Positions 36,065-43,170 of a stretch of 64,000 nucleotides of DNA are shown one piece after another; position 1 is the stretch's first letter, and every line of letters starts with the position of its first letter. The translations under genes and the position numbers were made by a program. Source of the DNA: Bacillus timonensis (GTDB lineage Bacteria > Bacillota > Bacilli > Bacillales > Bacillaceae_L); contig NZ_HE610986.1 in assembly GCF_000285535.1 (NCBI RefSeq), forward strand, positions 37,660 to 101,659, in the 5' to 3' direction. The notes under the pieces were generated by a model. That model did no database searches. It was not told where the DNA came from and saw only the letters and a program-made list of their open reading frames with translations.

Positions 36065-36348
36065 TGTTTGAAATTTTACTTAATCTCGCACTAGTCTTCT
36101 TATCGGTTTCAACGATTGCTTATATATACCGTGTGATAAAAGGGCCATCAATCCCTGACAAAGTTATAGCACTTGATGCAATAGGGGTCAATTTAGTGGG
36201 AATTACTGCAATTGTTTCCATTATCCTACGCTCCAATTCGTTCCTAGAAGTTATTTTATTAATTGCAATTGTAGCTTTTGTTGGTACTGTCGCCTTTTCA
36301 AAGTTCCTTGAGAAAGGAGTCGTAATTGAACATGACCGAGATGCTTAA
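36064..36348 (+). CDS. mrpF: Mrp Na+/H+ antiporter subunit F
   Basis: 94 residues, three membrane helices, with YRVIKGPSIPDKVIALDAIGVNLVG typical of MrpF. It begins one base inside the mrpE stop and overlaps mrpG. Confidence 0.93.
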   Translation: MFEILLNLALVFLSVSTIAYIYRVIKGPSIPDKVIALDAIGVNLVGITAIVSIILRSNSFLEVILLIAIVAFVGTVAFSKFLEKGVVIEHDRDA

Positions 36349-36697
36349 GATTTTCTTTGCTGTTATAATCTTGTTCGGAGCGCTTCTAAGCATAATAAGT
36401 GCGATTGGCATTGTTCGATTACCTGATGTGTACACACGGAATCATGCGGTATCAAAAAGTGCGACATTAGGAGTTCTAGCAATCCTACTTGGAACATTTT
36501 TATACTTTTGGATCATTGAAGGCTATATGAACTTTAGGGTCATTTTAGGATTTGTCTTTCTTTTTCTAACGTCACCAGTTGCCGGACATTTAATTAGCCG
36601 TGCCGCCTATAATTCTAAGGTTCCATTATGGGAAGAAAGCTCCCAAGATGACTTAAAAGACAAGGTAAGTCATGAAAAGGAAAAGGTAAGTCAATAA
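36326..36697 (+). CDS. mrpG: Mrp Na+/H+ antiporter subunit G
   Basis: 123 residues, three helices, with GIVRLPDVYTRNHAVSKSATLG, the MrpG signature. Start is TTG 36326 (GGAG six bases upstream) or ATG 36332; the spacing slightly favours TTG. It ends the operon and a terminator follows. Confidence 0.92.
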   Translation: MNMTEMLKIFFAVIILFGALLSIISAIGIVRLPDVYTRNHAVSKSATLGVLAILLGTFLYFWIIEGYMNFRVILGFVFLFLTSPVAGHLISRAAYNSKVPLWEESSQDDLKDKVSHEKEKVSQ

Positions 36698-36701
36698 AGA
36701 T

Positions 36702-36732
36702 AAGCGAGGACTTTTGGGTCCTCGCTTTTTTA
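36702..36732. terminator. terminator of the mrp operon, shared with yuxO
   Basis: AAGCGAGGAC and GTCCTCGCTT arms with six T residues. Confidence 0.85.
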
Positions 36733-36735
36733 GAG

Positions 36736-37119
36736 TCACTTTTTCAATTTTATAATCGCCATTGTGCAACGCGATACACATATGAGGTTTTCTTCTTCAT
36801 CGACAATTTTGATATCCCAAACCATCGTTGTTTTTCCTTTATGAAGCGGGGTTCCGATTGCTTTTACAATGCCGTTTCTTTTTGCTCGAATATGATTGGC
36901 GTTGATTTCGAGTCCTGCACAACCTTCTGTCTCTTGATCAACAAGGTTGTATGTCCCTACACTTGCAACAGTTTCCGCTAAGGCAACAGATGCACCTCCG
37001 TGTAGAACGCCAAATGGCTGGCGTGTGCGATCATTGACTGGCATGGTCGCTGTTACTCGATTAGGAGTCACTTCTTCAATCATTATCCCTAAAGCCCCGA
37101 TTAACGTATCTTCTACCAT
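36736..37119 (-). CDS. menI: hotdog-fold acyl-CoA thioesterase, YuxO/MenI
   Basis: 127 residues of the PaaI-like thioesterase family. HGGASVALAETVAS holds the catalytic acidic residue, and NANHIRAKR and TMVWDIKI follow. In B. subtilis YuxO (MenI) hydrolyses 1,4-dihydroxy-2-naphthoyl-CoA in menaquinone synthesis. It lies convergent to mrpG as in that genome, which supports orthology. The start ATG at 37119 follows GAGGGAGAAGA. Confidence 0.88.
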   Translation of the reverse strand: MVEDTLIGALGIMIEEVTPNRVTATMPVNDRTRQPFGVLHGGASVALAETVASVGTYNLVDQETEGCAGLEINANHIRAKRNGIVKAIGTPLHKGKTTMVWDIKIVDEEENLICVSRCTMAIIKLKK

Positions 37120-37140
37120 TCTTCTCCCTCTACTCTCGTC

Positions 37141-38202
37141 CTATTTCCGAATCCCTGTCAATGGAAGTGAAAGAAGTTTGTCATCATCTTCCTTCGGATT
37201 TCCCCGTCCATCACGGTTGTTTGTAATCGTAAATAACTTGCTCTCTTCTATGTAGACATCTCTCATTCTGCTCTTAATATCGAGCACAACATCAATCCTA
37301 CCAGTCTCAATATCATAGCTTCTTACTTTTGAACCTCTTAATGTGGCAATATAAAGCTTCCCATTAGCATAATCAATGCCCGATGGGGCCCAAGTTTCTT
37401 CACCTGTTTGAAAAATGGGTGTCACCATGTTTGTCTTTGTTTCGTTCCCTTCAATTATTGGCCAGCCATAATTCTTACCTGGTTCAATTACATTAATCTC
37501 ATCATGTGCACTTTGTCCATGTTCTGTGCTATAAAATGTTCCTTTTTCATCCCATGCCAGCCCCTGTGGATTGCGATGACCATAAGAATAGATATAAGTA
37601 TTAGTAAATGGATTGTCACTTGGAATTGAACCATCTAGATTCATTCGCAATATTTTCCCAGCAAGTTTTGTTAGGTCTTGTGCATTTTCTGGAACCCCTG
37701 CATCTCCTGCTGTGACGTAAAGCTTCTGGTCAGGGCCAACTTTAATCCGGCCCCCGTTATGAATTCTTCCTCCTGGAATACCATCCAACAACACCCTCTT
37801 TTCTTCCCAAGTATCACCATTTCTCTCAACAAGGATGACGCGATTTACTATTTCCCCATCCTCTTCATATGTATGATACATAAATGCTTGGTTTGAATCT
37901 GAAAAATTGGGTGCAAGTGTAAACCCTAAAAAGCCTCCTTCTCCTTCGTGCAAAATTCTTCTTTTCAGCAATAGCTGCTGAGGGATTACTTTGCCGGTTG
38001 CCTCCTCTATTTCAGATAACTTTCCTACTCGTTCAGGTATAAGAAACATACCGTCTGTTTTTGTTATCATCCATGGAATTGTTAAATTTGTTGCAATAAT
38101 AGTCGGATTTGAAATCGTTTCCTGCACAGGTTCATCAAGTTGCTGTTTATTGGAACAACCGACAACTATAAAAAATAAAAGAAGTAAAGAAATCTTTTTC
38201 AA
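37141..38202 (-). CDS. sugar/sorbosone dehydrogenase-like beta-propeller lipoprotein
   Basis: 353 residues starting at TTG 38202 with AGGAGGAAG before it. There is a lipoprotein signal (LLLLFFIVVGC). The rest is the glucose/sorbosone dehydrogenase beta-propeller: GGFLGFTLAPNF, GGRIHNGGRIKVGPDQKLYVTAGD (catalytic-type His and glycines), GHRNPQGLAWD and YGWPIIEGN. Homologous enzymes use PQQ as cofactor; PQQ synthesis genes are not in this window, so the natural cofactor is uncertain. It is anchored on the outer face of the membrane. It occupies the place of comQXPA in B. subtilis. Confidence 0.82.
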   Translation of the reverse strand: MKKISLLLLFFIVVGCSNKQQLDEPVQETISNPTIIATNLTIPWMITKTDGMFLIPERVGKLSEIEEATGKVIPQQLLLKRRILHEGEGGFLGFTLAPNFSDSNQAFMYHTYEEDGEIVNRVILVERNGDTWEEKRVLLDGIPGGRIHNGGRIKVGPDQKLYVTAGDAGVPENAQDLTKLAGKILRMNLDGSIPSDNPFTNTYIYSYGHRNPQGLAWDEKGTFYSTEHGQSAHDEINVIEPGKNYGWPIIEGNETKTNMVTPIFQTGEETWAPSGIDYANGKLYIATLRGSKVRSYDIETGRIDVVLDIKSRMRDVYIEESKLFTITNNRDGRGNPKEDDDKLLSLPLTGIRK

Positions 38203-38215
38203 TGTCCACTTCCTC

Positions 38216-38818
38216 CTAATGTGAAAGCTTTCTCAATTTTCTAGTCTTCTTTATCTTAACCAATATATATATCACCAATGCCGCAACTCCTGTGGTAATG
38301 ACAATATCGTAATATTTTATAAATATTTCAATGAATTCCTCGCCAGCAAAATACCCAACTGAAAAAATGAAAGAAACCCAAATAAAAATGGCTGTATACA
38401 GGGTAGTTGCAAATTTTACAAAGGACAATTTACTAAAACCAAATAAGAATGGAAACAGTACCCGAAAGCCTGGAACGAAATAGCAAAATGCCAACGCAAA
38501 TGTATTGTATTTTTCAATAATGGATATAGCACGTGAGATTTTTCTTCTCATTTTATTTTGTTTACTGAGGAGTAAAACCATCGCGCGTCCTGCAAAACGT
38601 CCAAATACATAGCTAGTTGTGACAGCTGTGATGATTCCCCCGTACGTAACAATGAAAACCTTCCAAGGTATGAAAACCTCCTCCGAAGCAAAAAATCCAA
38701 TTGTTGACACGATAACCTCATTTGGTATAGGGATTATAAATGCACCAACCCATAACCATAAAAAAAGTCCACTATAACCATGTTCCTGAATGATTGTCAC
38801 TACATCATTTATATCCAT
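38216..38818 (-). CDS. DedA/SNARE-associated family membrane protein
   Basis: 200 residues with about five hydrophobic segments. Family hallmarks are FIIPIPNEVIVSTIGF, GRFAGRAM and the FVPGFRVLFPFLFG motif near residue 115. DedA proteins act in membrane lipid carrier recycling and envelope homeostasis. ATG 38818 is chosen over the ATG one codon upstream because it is better spaced after GGCAGGG. It ends 14 bp before the sugar dehydrogenase-like gene on the same strand, so the two may share a transcript. Confidence 0.87.
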   Translation of the reverse strand: MDINDVVTIIQEHGYSGLFLWLWVGAFIIPIPNEVIVSTIGFFASEEVFIPWKVFIVTYGGIITAVTTSYVFGRFAGRAMVLLLSKQNKMRRKISRAISIIEKYNTFALAFCYFVPGFRVLFPFLFGFSKLSFVKFATTLYTAIFIWVSFIFSVGYFAGEEFIEIFIKYYDIVITTGVAALVIYILVKIKKTRKLRKLSH

Positions 38819-38936
38819 CATATCCCTGCCTTTTTTGGGTCGATGTACGTAATTCTAGATAGATATCATGTTCTATTATAAGATTAAATGGATAATAATA
38901 GAAACTATTTTTGAATGATAAAAGGGGAAACAAAAC

Positions 38937-39791
38937 ATGGACAAACCGATTGTAATTATTACTGGTGCATCTAGTGGATTTGGGCTTTTAACTGCCATTG
39001 AATTTTTAAAAAGAGGATTTTTAGTTGTCGCGACAATGAGAGATATGAAAAAAAAGGAACATTTATTACAACAACTTCAAAATCAAACGTTAGAAAAGAG
39101 CCTTCTTTTTTGTAGATTGGATGTCACTGATATTAATTCCTTACTAGCTTTTCAAACAACGCTTCAAAAGCTTGGTAGAGTTGACATTCTAATTAATAAT
39201 GCTGGGTTTGCTACAGGTGGATTTGCTGAGGAAATTTCACTTGATGAATACAGAGCTCAATTTGAAACGAACTTTTTCGGGTTAATAGAAGTGACGAAGC
39301 TAATCCTTCCTTATATGAGACAACAAAAATCCGGAAAAATTATTAATCTGAGCAGTATTAGTGGCCAAATTGGATTTCCTGGCCTCTCGCCATATGTTGC
39401 GTCTAAATATGCAGTAGAAGGGTGGTCTGAGTCACTACAACTTGAAGTAAGGCCATTTGGTATAGATGTCGCATTAATCGAACCTGGCTCATTTCAAACG
39501 AATATTTGGAGTAGTGGAACAAAGATTTCAGATAAGTCGTTGCGTTCTTCATCTCCATATTACGATATGATGAAAAAGATTAAAGCTAGACTTGAAAAGG
39601 GGCAAACATCATACGGAGACCCAATTGAGGTTGCGAAATGCATTGTACAGCTTTCCATAAAGCCCTCCTTAACCAAGCTTCGTTATCCCGTGGGAAAAGG
39701 AAGTAAGACATCCATTTTATTGAAAAATTTACTGCCATGGAAGATGTGGGAAAAGATCGTTTTTAAGATGTTAAGCATTGGCAAAAAGTGA
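38937..39791 (+). CDS. short-chain dehydrogenase/reductase (SDR)
   Basis: 284 residues. The cofactor site ITGASSGFG is at residues 8-16, DVTD near 61, NNAGFATGG near 86, and the catalytic Ser and YxxxK in SSISGQIGFPG and YVASKYAVEGW. Substrate specificity cannot be read from the sequence. The ATG follows AAAGGGGA. It has no operon partner on its strand until the small gene 80 bp downstream. Confidence 0.88.
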   Translation: MDKPIVIITGASSGFGLLTAIEFLKRGFLVVATMRDMKKKEHLLQQLQNQTLEKSLLFCRLDVTDINSLLAFQTTLQKLGRVDILINNAGFATGGFAEEISLDEYRAQFETNFFGLIEVTKLILPYMRQQKSGKIINLSSISGQIGFPGLSPYVASKYAVEGWSESLQLEVRPFGIDVALIEPGSFQTNIWSSGTKISDKSLRSSSPYYDMMKKIKARLEKGQTSYGDPIEVAKCIVQLSIKPSLTKLRYPVGKGSKTSILLKNLLPWKMWEKIVFKMLSIGKK

Positions 39792-39870
39792 GGCCACCAT
39801 ACAGACAAAATTCACCTTATCTGAAAATTAACATATATTGTAAGGGAATTTTCACAAGGGAGGTCTACCG

Positions 39871-40302
39871 TTGTATCATCATCCTTTTATCTATGGACGT
39901 CAAGGACCACCAAGGACTGTTTTGTATCCCGGCTATTATTCAAATATTACAAGACATTCCGTCTTTCCTGACCATGAGTTTTATTACCCATACCCAAATT
40001 ATAGAAAATACCCTGATGTCGATCCATCTTTATTTAATGAATCAGCAATAGAAATGAAAATTCTTATGAAGGATGCTAGTCTAATACTTACTAAGTTAGC
40101 TGAATCAAAGGCTTTCGCAAAAGAGGTAATGGCTGCTGCACAAGCCTCAAATAATAAGGAAGTAGAACGTCTACTTAAAACTACAGGAATTAAGTCAGAT
40201 GTTATTACTACTTTTAATCCAGATGGCATTAATTTTAAACTAATGGCGAGTGTAGGTGGGACTAAATCTAGTCAGTTAACATTGGCATTGAGATGGCGAT
40301 AA
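39871..40302 (+). CDS. Tyr/Pro-rich small protein with amphipathic C-terminus, possible spore-associated
   Basis: 143 residues from TTG 39871 behind AAGGGAGGTC. The first 50 residues are rich in Tyr, Pro, His and Arg, like many spore-coat proteins. A helical stretch (ESAIEMKILMKDASLILTKL) follows, and the end is beta-like, closing ALRWR. B. subtilis has a similar small gene, yuzC, in this general neighbourhood, but I cannot prove they are orthologues. Confidence 0.55.
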   Translation: MYHHPFIYGRQGPPRTVLYPGYYSNITRHSVFPDHEFYYPYPNYRKYPDVDPSLFNESAIEMKILMKDASLILTKLAESKAFAKEVMAAAQASNNKEVERLLKTTGIKSDVITTFNPDGINFKLMASVGGTKSSQLTLALRWR

Positions 40303-40313
40303 AAAAAGTGTAG

Positions 40314-40353
40314 AGGAGCGAAGGTAAAAATTTGCCTATCGTTCTTTTTTTGA
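40314..40353 (+). terminator. terminator after the Tyr/Pro-rich gene
   Basis: Imperfect stem (GAGCGAAGGTAAA with TTTGCCTATCGTTC) followed by seven T residues. Confidence 0.55.
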
Positions 40354-40412
40354 ATAATAGAATGAAAATTATAAGGTTTAGGACATTATAAAAACACGAG
40401 GAGGTAATATCA

Positions 40413-40574
40413 ATGGAATACAGAGACAGAGACACACTTAGACTAACACAAAGTAAAGAAGAACAGCTTGTGAATCAACTTGATCCAGAGCTTGACCTTC
40501 GAAATATAAATTTCGCAACTGGCGAAAATGAATACCTTAATGAACGTTATGACGATTTTTCTATCGATCACTAA
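40413..40574 (+). CDS. 53-residue acidic small protein
   Basis: The ATG at 40413 follows GAGGAGGTAATATCA. The product is hydrophilic and acidic (MEYRDRDTLRLTQSKEEQL at the start, DDFSIDH at the end). No membrane segment or known motif. The strong ribosome binding site argues for a real gene. Confidence 0.55.
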   Translation: MEYRDRDTLRLTQSKEEQLVNQLDPELDLRNINFATGENEYLNERYDDFSIDH

Positions 40575-40595
40575 TTGAAAACTGGAGGAAGTTAT

Positions 40596-40706
40596 ATGGC
40601 AAAAAAGGAACAACTTAATGAAGAAGCGGCTATGAATAATAACTTAACTTCATCTTCGTATTCAAAAAGCAAAACAACTAGAAAGAAGAAAAATGGGGCC
40701 AAGTAA
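40596..40706 (+). CDS. 36-residue lysine-rich small protein
   Basis: The ATG at 40596 follows CTGGAGGAAGTTAT. The product is Lys/Ser/Asn-rich, ending SKTTRKKKNGAK. It lies 21 bp downstream of the 53-residue gene, in an apparent two-gene unit with its own terminator. Small basic spore proteins look similar; the family is not recognised. Confidence 0.5.
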   Translation: MAKKEQLNEEAAMNNNLTSSSYSKSKTTRKKKNGAK

Positions 40707-40726
40707 AGTTTGTGCCCCATTTTTAT
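40691..40726. terminator. bidirectional terminator
   Basis: AAATGGGG and CCCCATTT arms followed by T residues; shared with the convergent XRE gene. Confidence 0.7.
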
Positions 40727-41181
40727 TTGGAATCCATTGAAATTTCTTTTAGCCTATTATAGGCTTCCTCTTTATCAAACGAAGAATACCACCTGAAATG
40801 AGCATCGTCTAAAATGCGAAAATGCTGGCTAATTAAATTTTGTTGAAGGCGAAACTTTCCTATCTTCTGAAGATCTTTCCACCAAACCTTACCACCCATA
40901 GTACGTTCTTTTGCACGGTCAATTCCGTTGCGTCCGATGATTTCAATTACATCAATAGGGTCTTCCCCCAATGCTGATTGGAGAATCTCACTATCCCGAA
41001 ATAATGCACAAATAGCTACTATACAAGTCCAACCCGCGGTTATCCGCCCTTTTTCTATTTGCACCAGGGTCTTTTTCGAAATTCCCAAAATTTCAGCCAT
41101 TCTATCTTGTGTATATCCCTTTTCAATTCGAATTAGCTTCATTTTTCCAGAGAGCATTTTTGTTATTTGTTCCTTATCCAT
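40723..41181 (-). CDS. XRE-family helix-turn-helix regulator
   Basis: 152 residues. The N-terminal HTH reads KMKLIRIEKGYTQDRMAEILGISKKTLVQIEKGR (about residues 13-46). The C-terminal 80 residues are a conserved-looking domain (GGKVWWKDLQKIGKFRLQQN, then HFRWYSSFDKEEAYNRL). The ATG at 41181 follows a GATAGG-type site. A perfect 26-bp palindrome lies upstream and could be its operator. Target genes are not known. Confidence 0.78.
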   Translation of the reverse strand: MDKEQITKMLSGKMKLIRIEKGYTQDRMAEILGISKKTLVQIEKGRITAGWTCIVAICALFRDSEILQSALGEDPIDVIEIIGRNGIDRAKERTMGGKVWWKDLQKIGKFRLQQNLISQHFRILDDAHFRWYSSFDKEEAYNRLKEISMDSK

Positions 41182-41227
41182 TTATCTCACCTATCTTAAA
41201 TTGACGTTCTCTTTGAAAAAGGCAAAA

Positions 41228-41253
41228 ACCTTAGTGTAATTTTACACTAAGGT
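41228..41253. promoter_or_regulatory. perfect 26-bp palindrome between tauE-type gene and XRE gene
   Basis: ACCTTAGTGTAA and TTACACTAAGGT pair perfectly with TT in the centre. On the minus strand it is followed by TTTTTG, so it can be the terminator of the exporter gene. It is also 47 bp upstream of the XRE start, so it may be an operator. Confidence 0.55.
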
Positions 41254-41268
41254 ATCGATGTAACGCAA

Positions 41269-42036
41269 TTAATAGATAAGTTTTAAACCACTTATAAAAA
41301 TGATAACGCCAATTGCAGTTTGCAATGGTTTCATCGGAACCTTTGCTGACAGAGAGCTTCCGATGATTACTCCAGGAATCGAACCGCAAAGTAAATTTGC
41401 AACTAACAAAAAGTCAACATTTCCAAAGCCCACGTGGAAAAAGCTACTTACCGTGACTAAGATAAATGCATGTGCGATATCTGTTCCAACTAGTTCAGAT
41501 GCTCGTAATTGGTAAAATAACAGCATTGCTAAAGCAAATAGAGACCCTGAACCAACTGATGTTAATCCGACAATAAATCCAAGCAAAGCACCTAAAAGAA
41601 TAGTTGTCTTTGTTTTATCTTCAATGGGTTTTGCACTATAGGAGCTACTCGAAAAACGAGAGCTAAACAATGTTTTTATCACAGTTGCAACAGCCACCAT
41701 CATGAGTACATATCCCAGGGCGTGCTTAACAATTTCCCCCTGTAGAAATTTATCTCCTCCAGCAAAATGCAATGTCGTTACAGCTATAATTGCACTAGGT
41801 ACACTACCTATAGCCAAATACTTTACGAGCTTAAAATTAATGGTTTTTTGCCGAAAATGCTGCAAAGATCCAAAAAATTTTGTGATTGAGTTATAGACAA
41901 AGTCTGTTCCAACTGCAATTAGGGGATTGATTCCAATTAAAATTAAAAATGGGGTTAATAATGCCGCTCCACCTACACCTGTTAGTCCGACCAAAAAACC
42001 GACAAAAAGGCCCATCAATACAATTCCAATACTCAT
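41269..42036 (-). CDS. TauE/SafE-family sulfite or sulfur-compound exporter
   Basis: 255 residues from the ATG at 42036 behind GGGAGCGG; an upstream in-frame extension of 21 residues lacks hydrophobic character. About eight membrane segments are present, with the family glycine motifs GFLVGLTGVGGAALLTP at the start and GFIVGLTSVGSGSLFALAML in the second half. Substrates of the family are sulfite, sulfoacetate or similar anions; the specific one is unknown. Confidence 0.84.
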   Translation of the reverse strand: MSIGIVLMGLFVGFLVGLTGVGGAALLTPFLILIGINPLIAVGTDFVYNSITKFFGSLQHFRQKTINFKLVKYLAIGSVPSAIIAVTTLHFAGGDKFLQGEIVKHALGYVLMMVAVATVIKTLFSSRFSSSSYSAKPIEDKTKTTILLGALLGFIVGLTSVGSGSLFALAMLLFYQLRASELVGTDIAHAFILVTVSSFFHVGFGNVDFLLVANLLCGSIPGVIIGSSLSAKVPMKPLQTAIGVIIFISGLKLIY

Positions 42037-42144
42037 TTCCGACCGCTCCCAACATTTTCGGATATGGGCATTATATTTACAGGACATCCCTTTTGACACA
42101 TTTTTCTTACATTGGACAATAAAATTATTTTTTAGCTATAACAA

Positions 42145-42372
42145 TTAATTGAAGTTTCGGTATGCTATTTTGAAGCATTGATACTGAAAAAGGAATTCAT
42201 CTACAAATATTTTATCTACGTTTTCAAAATCATATGACTCAAAAAATGTTTCAAGCACTTCTATTTCTTCATCATCCATTGTACCTTTTATCCATAAAGG
42301 ATAATAAAGTTTTTCGTAAAGGCGGTGAAGTCCAAACGTTTCAAATGTTTCTTCAAGCTGGTATGGTGTCAT
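42145..42372 (-). CDS. small acidic protein of unknown function
   Basis: 75 residues from ATG 42372, which follows AGGAGGTTGAGATAT. The sequence is rich in Phe, Tyr, Glu and Asp (ETFETFGLHRLYEKLYYPLW). No signal peptide or membrane segment. I do not recognise the family. It lies between the exporter gene and bioY on opposite strands. Confidence 0.6.
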   Translation of the reverse strand: MTPYQLEETFETFGLHRLYEKLYYPLWIKGTMDDEEIEVLETFFESYDFENVDKIFVDEFLFQYQCFKIAYRNFN

Positions 42373-42429
42373 ATATCTCAACCTCCTTGTAAAAGTATGG
42401 TTGAGACAAGACTTTTTTAAACACTTTAT

Positions 42430-42460
42430 TTGTTAACTTGTTTTATTTTTGTGTTGACAT
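42430..42460 (+). promoter_or_regulatory. BirA operator 1, over the -35 box of bioY
   Basis: TTGTTAAC (42430-42437), a 15-base spacer and GTTGACAT (42453-42460) match the Bacillus BirA operator (TTGTTAAC-N15-GTTAACAA) at all eight left and six of eight right positions. The right half contains the promoter's TTGACA. Confidence 0.6.
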
Positions 42461-42482
42461 ATAATTATTCTTGTTTTACGAT
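42454..42482 (+). promoter_or_regulatory. bioY: sigma-A promoter of bioY
   Basis: TTGACA (42454-42459), 17-base spacer, TACGAT (42477-42482). The -35 lies within BirA operator 1 and operator 2 starts two bases past the -10. Confidence 0.65.
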
Positions 42483-42483
42483 T

Positions 42484-42514
42484 TTGTTAACTACAAAAAC
42501 ACGGAGGTTAACAG
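42484..42514 (+). promoter_or_regulatory. BirA operator 2, over the bioY ribosome binding site
   Basis: TTGTTAAC (42484-42491), exactly 15 bases, then GTTAACAG (42507-42514), fifteen of sixteen positions of the BirA half-sites. It covers the transcription start region and the CGGAGG ribosome binding site. Confidence 0.82.
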
Positions 42515-42519
42515 AAAAA

Positions 42520-43131
42520 ATGACAACAGTTTCGAAACCACGAATTCGCGCAATTGAAATTACATATGTTGGAATGTTCGCAGCGTTAATGGCGATAGGT
42601 GCAAACATTACATCAATGGCACCTTTTTTACAAATTGCTGGGGTTCCATTAACCATGCAAACCTTTTTTGCAGTATTAGCAGGGCTTCTCCTCGGAAGTC
42701 GTTTAGGTGCAGTTTCAATGACGGTGTATATGTTAATTGGGATTGCTGGAGCACCTGTTTTTTCAGGATTTGAAGCAGGAATTGCTCCTATAATTGGAAG
42801 TACAGGCGGATTTATCTTATCATTCATCGCAACAGCTTATTTTTCCGGAAAGGTTGTTGAGCATGCTAAAGGTAACCCAACCTTAAAAACATTCATATTA
42901 GCTGCTTTTGTAGGTCTGTTCATGAACTATTTCATTGGAACAAACTATATGTACTTTGCGTTAAATTTTTGGCTAGAAGTTAAAATGGGCTATGGAGCAG
43001 CATGGGGCGTCATGGCATGGTTTATCATAAAAGACCTTGCTTTCACTATTTTCGCAGCAATTATTTCTCCAAGAGTTTATCGTGCAGTAACAAAAAATGC
43101 AATGAATCAAATTTCAACAAAGGCTTCATAA
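42520..43131 (+). CDS. bioY: biotin transporter substrate-binding subunit BioY
   Basis: 203 residues with about six membrane segments and the BioY signatures AGVPLTMQTFFAVLAGLLLG and the GIAGAPVF stretch. It is the S component of an energy-coupling factor transporter that takes up biotin; the energising EcfA/EcfT genes are not here. ATG 42520 is chosen because the ribosome binding site lies inside BirA operator 2. Biotin-BirA repression is strongly suggested by the two operators. Confidence 0.93.
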   Translation: MTTVSKPRIRAIEITYVGMFAALMAIGANITSMAPFLQIAGVPLTMQTFFAVLAGLLLGSRLGAVSMTVYMLIGIAGAPVFSGFEAGIAPIIGSTGGFILSFIATAYFSGKVVEHAKGNPTLKTFILAAFVGLFMNYFIGTNYMYFALNFWLEVKMGYGAAWGVMAWFIIKDLAFTIFAAIISPRVYRAVTKNAMNQISTKAS

Positions 43132-43133
43132 AA

Positions 43134-43170
43134 AAATTCCCCCACGATTTTTTCGTGGGGGATGTCTTTT
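43134..43170. terminator. bidirectional terminator between bioY and yuiF
   Basis: ATTCCCCCACGA and TCGTGGGGGAT arms with a T-rich loop. Confidence 0.85.

Noticed and set aside
38937-39791. Phage or defence-related gene clusters
   Set aside because: No integrase, capsid, restriction, CRISPR or abortive-infection modules were seen in the variable interval; the genes are ordinary enzymes and small proteins.
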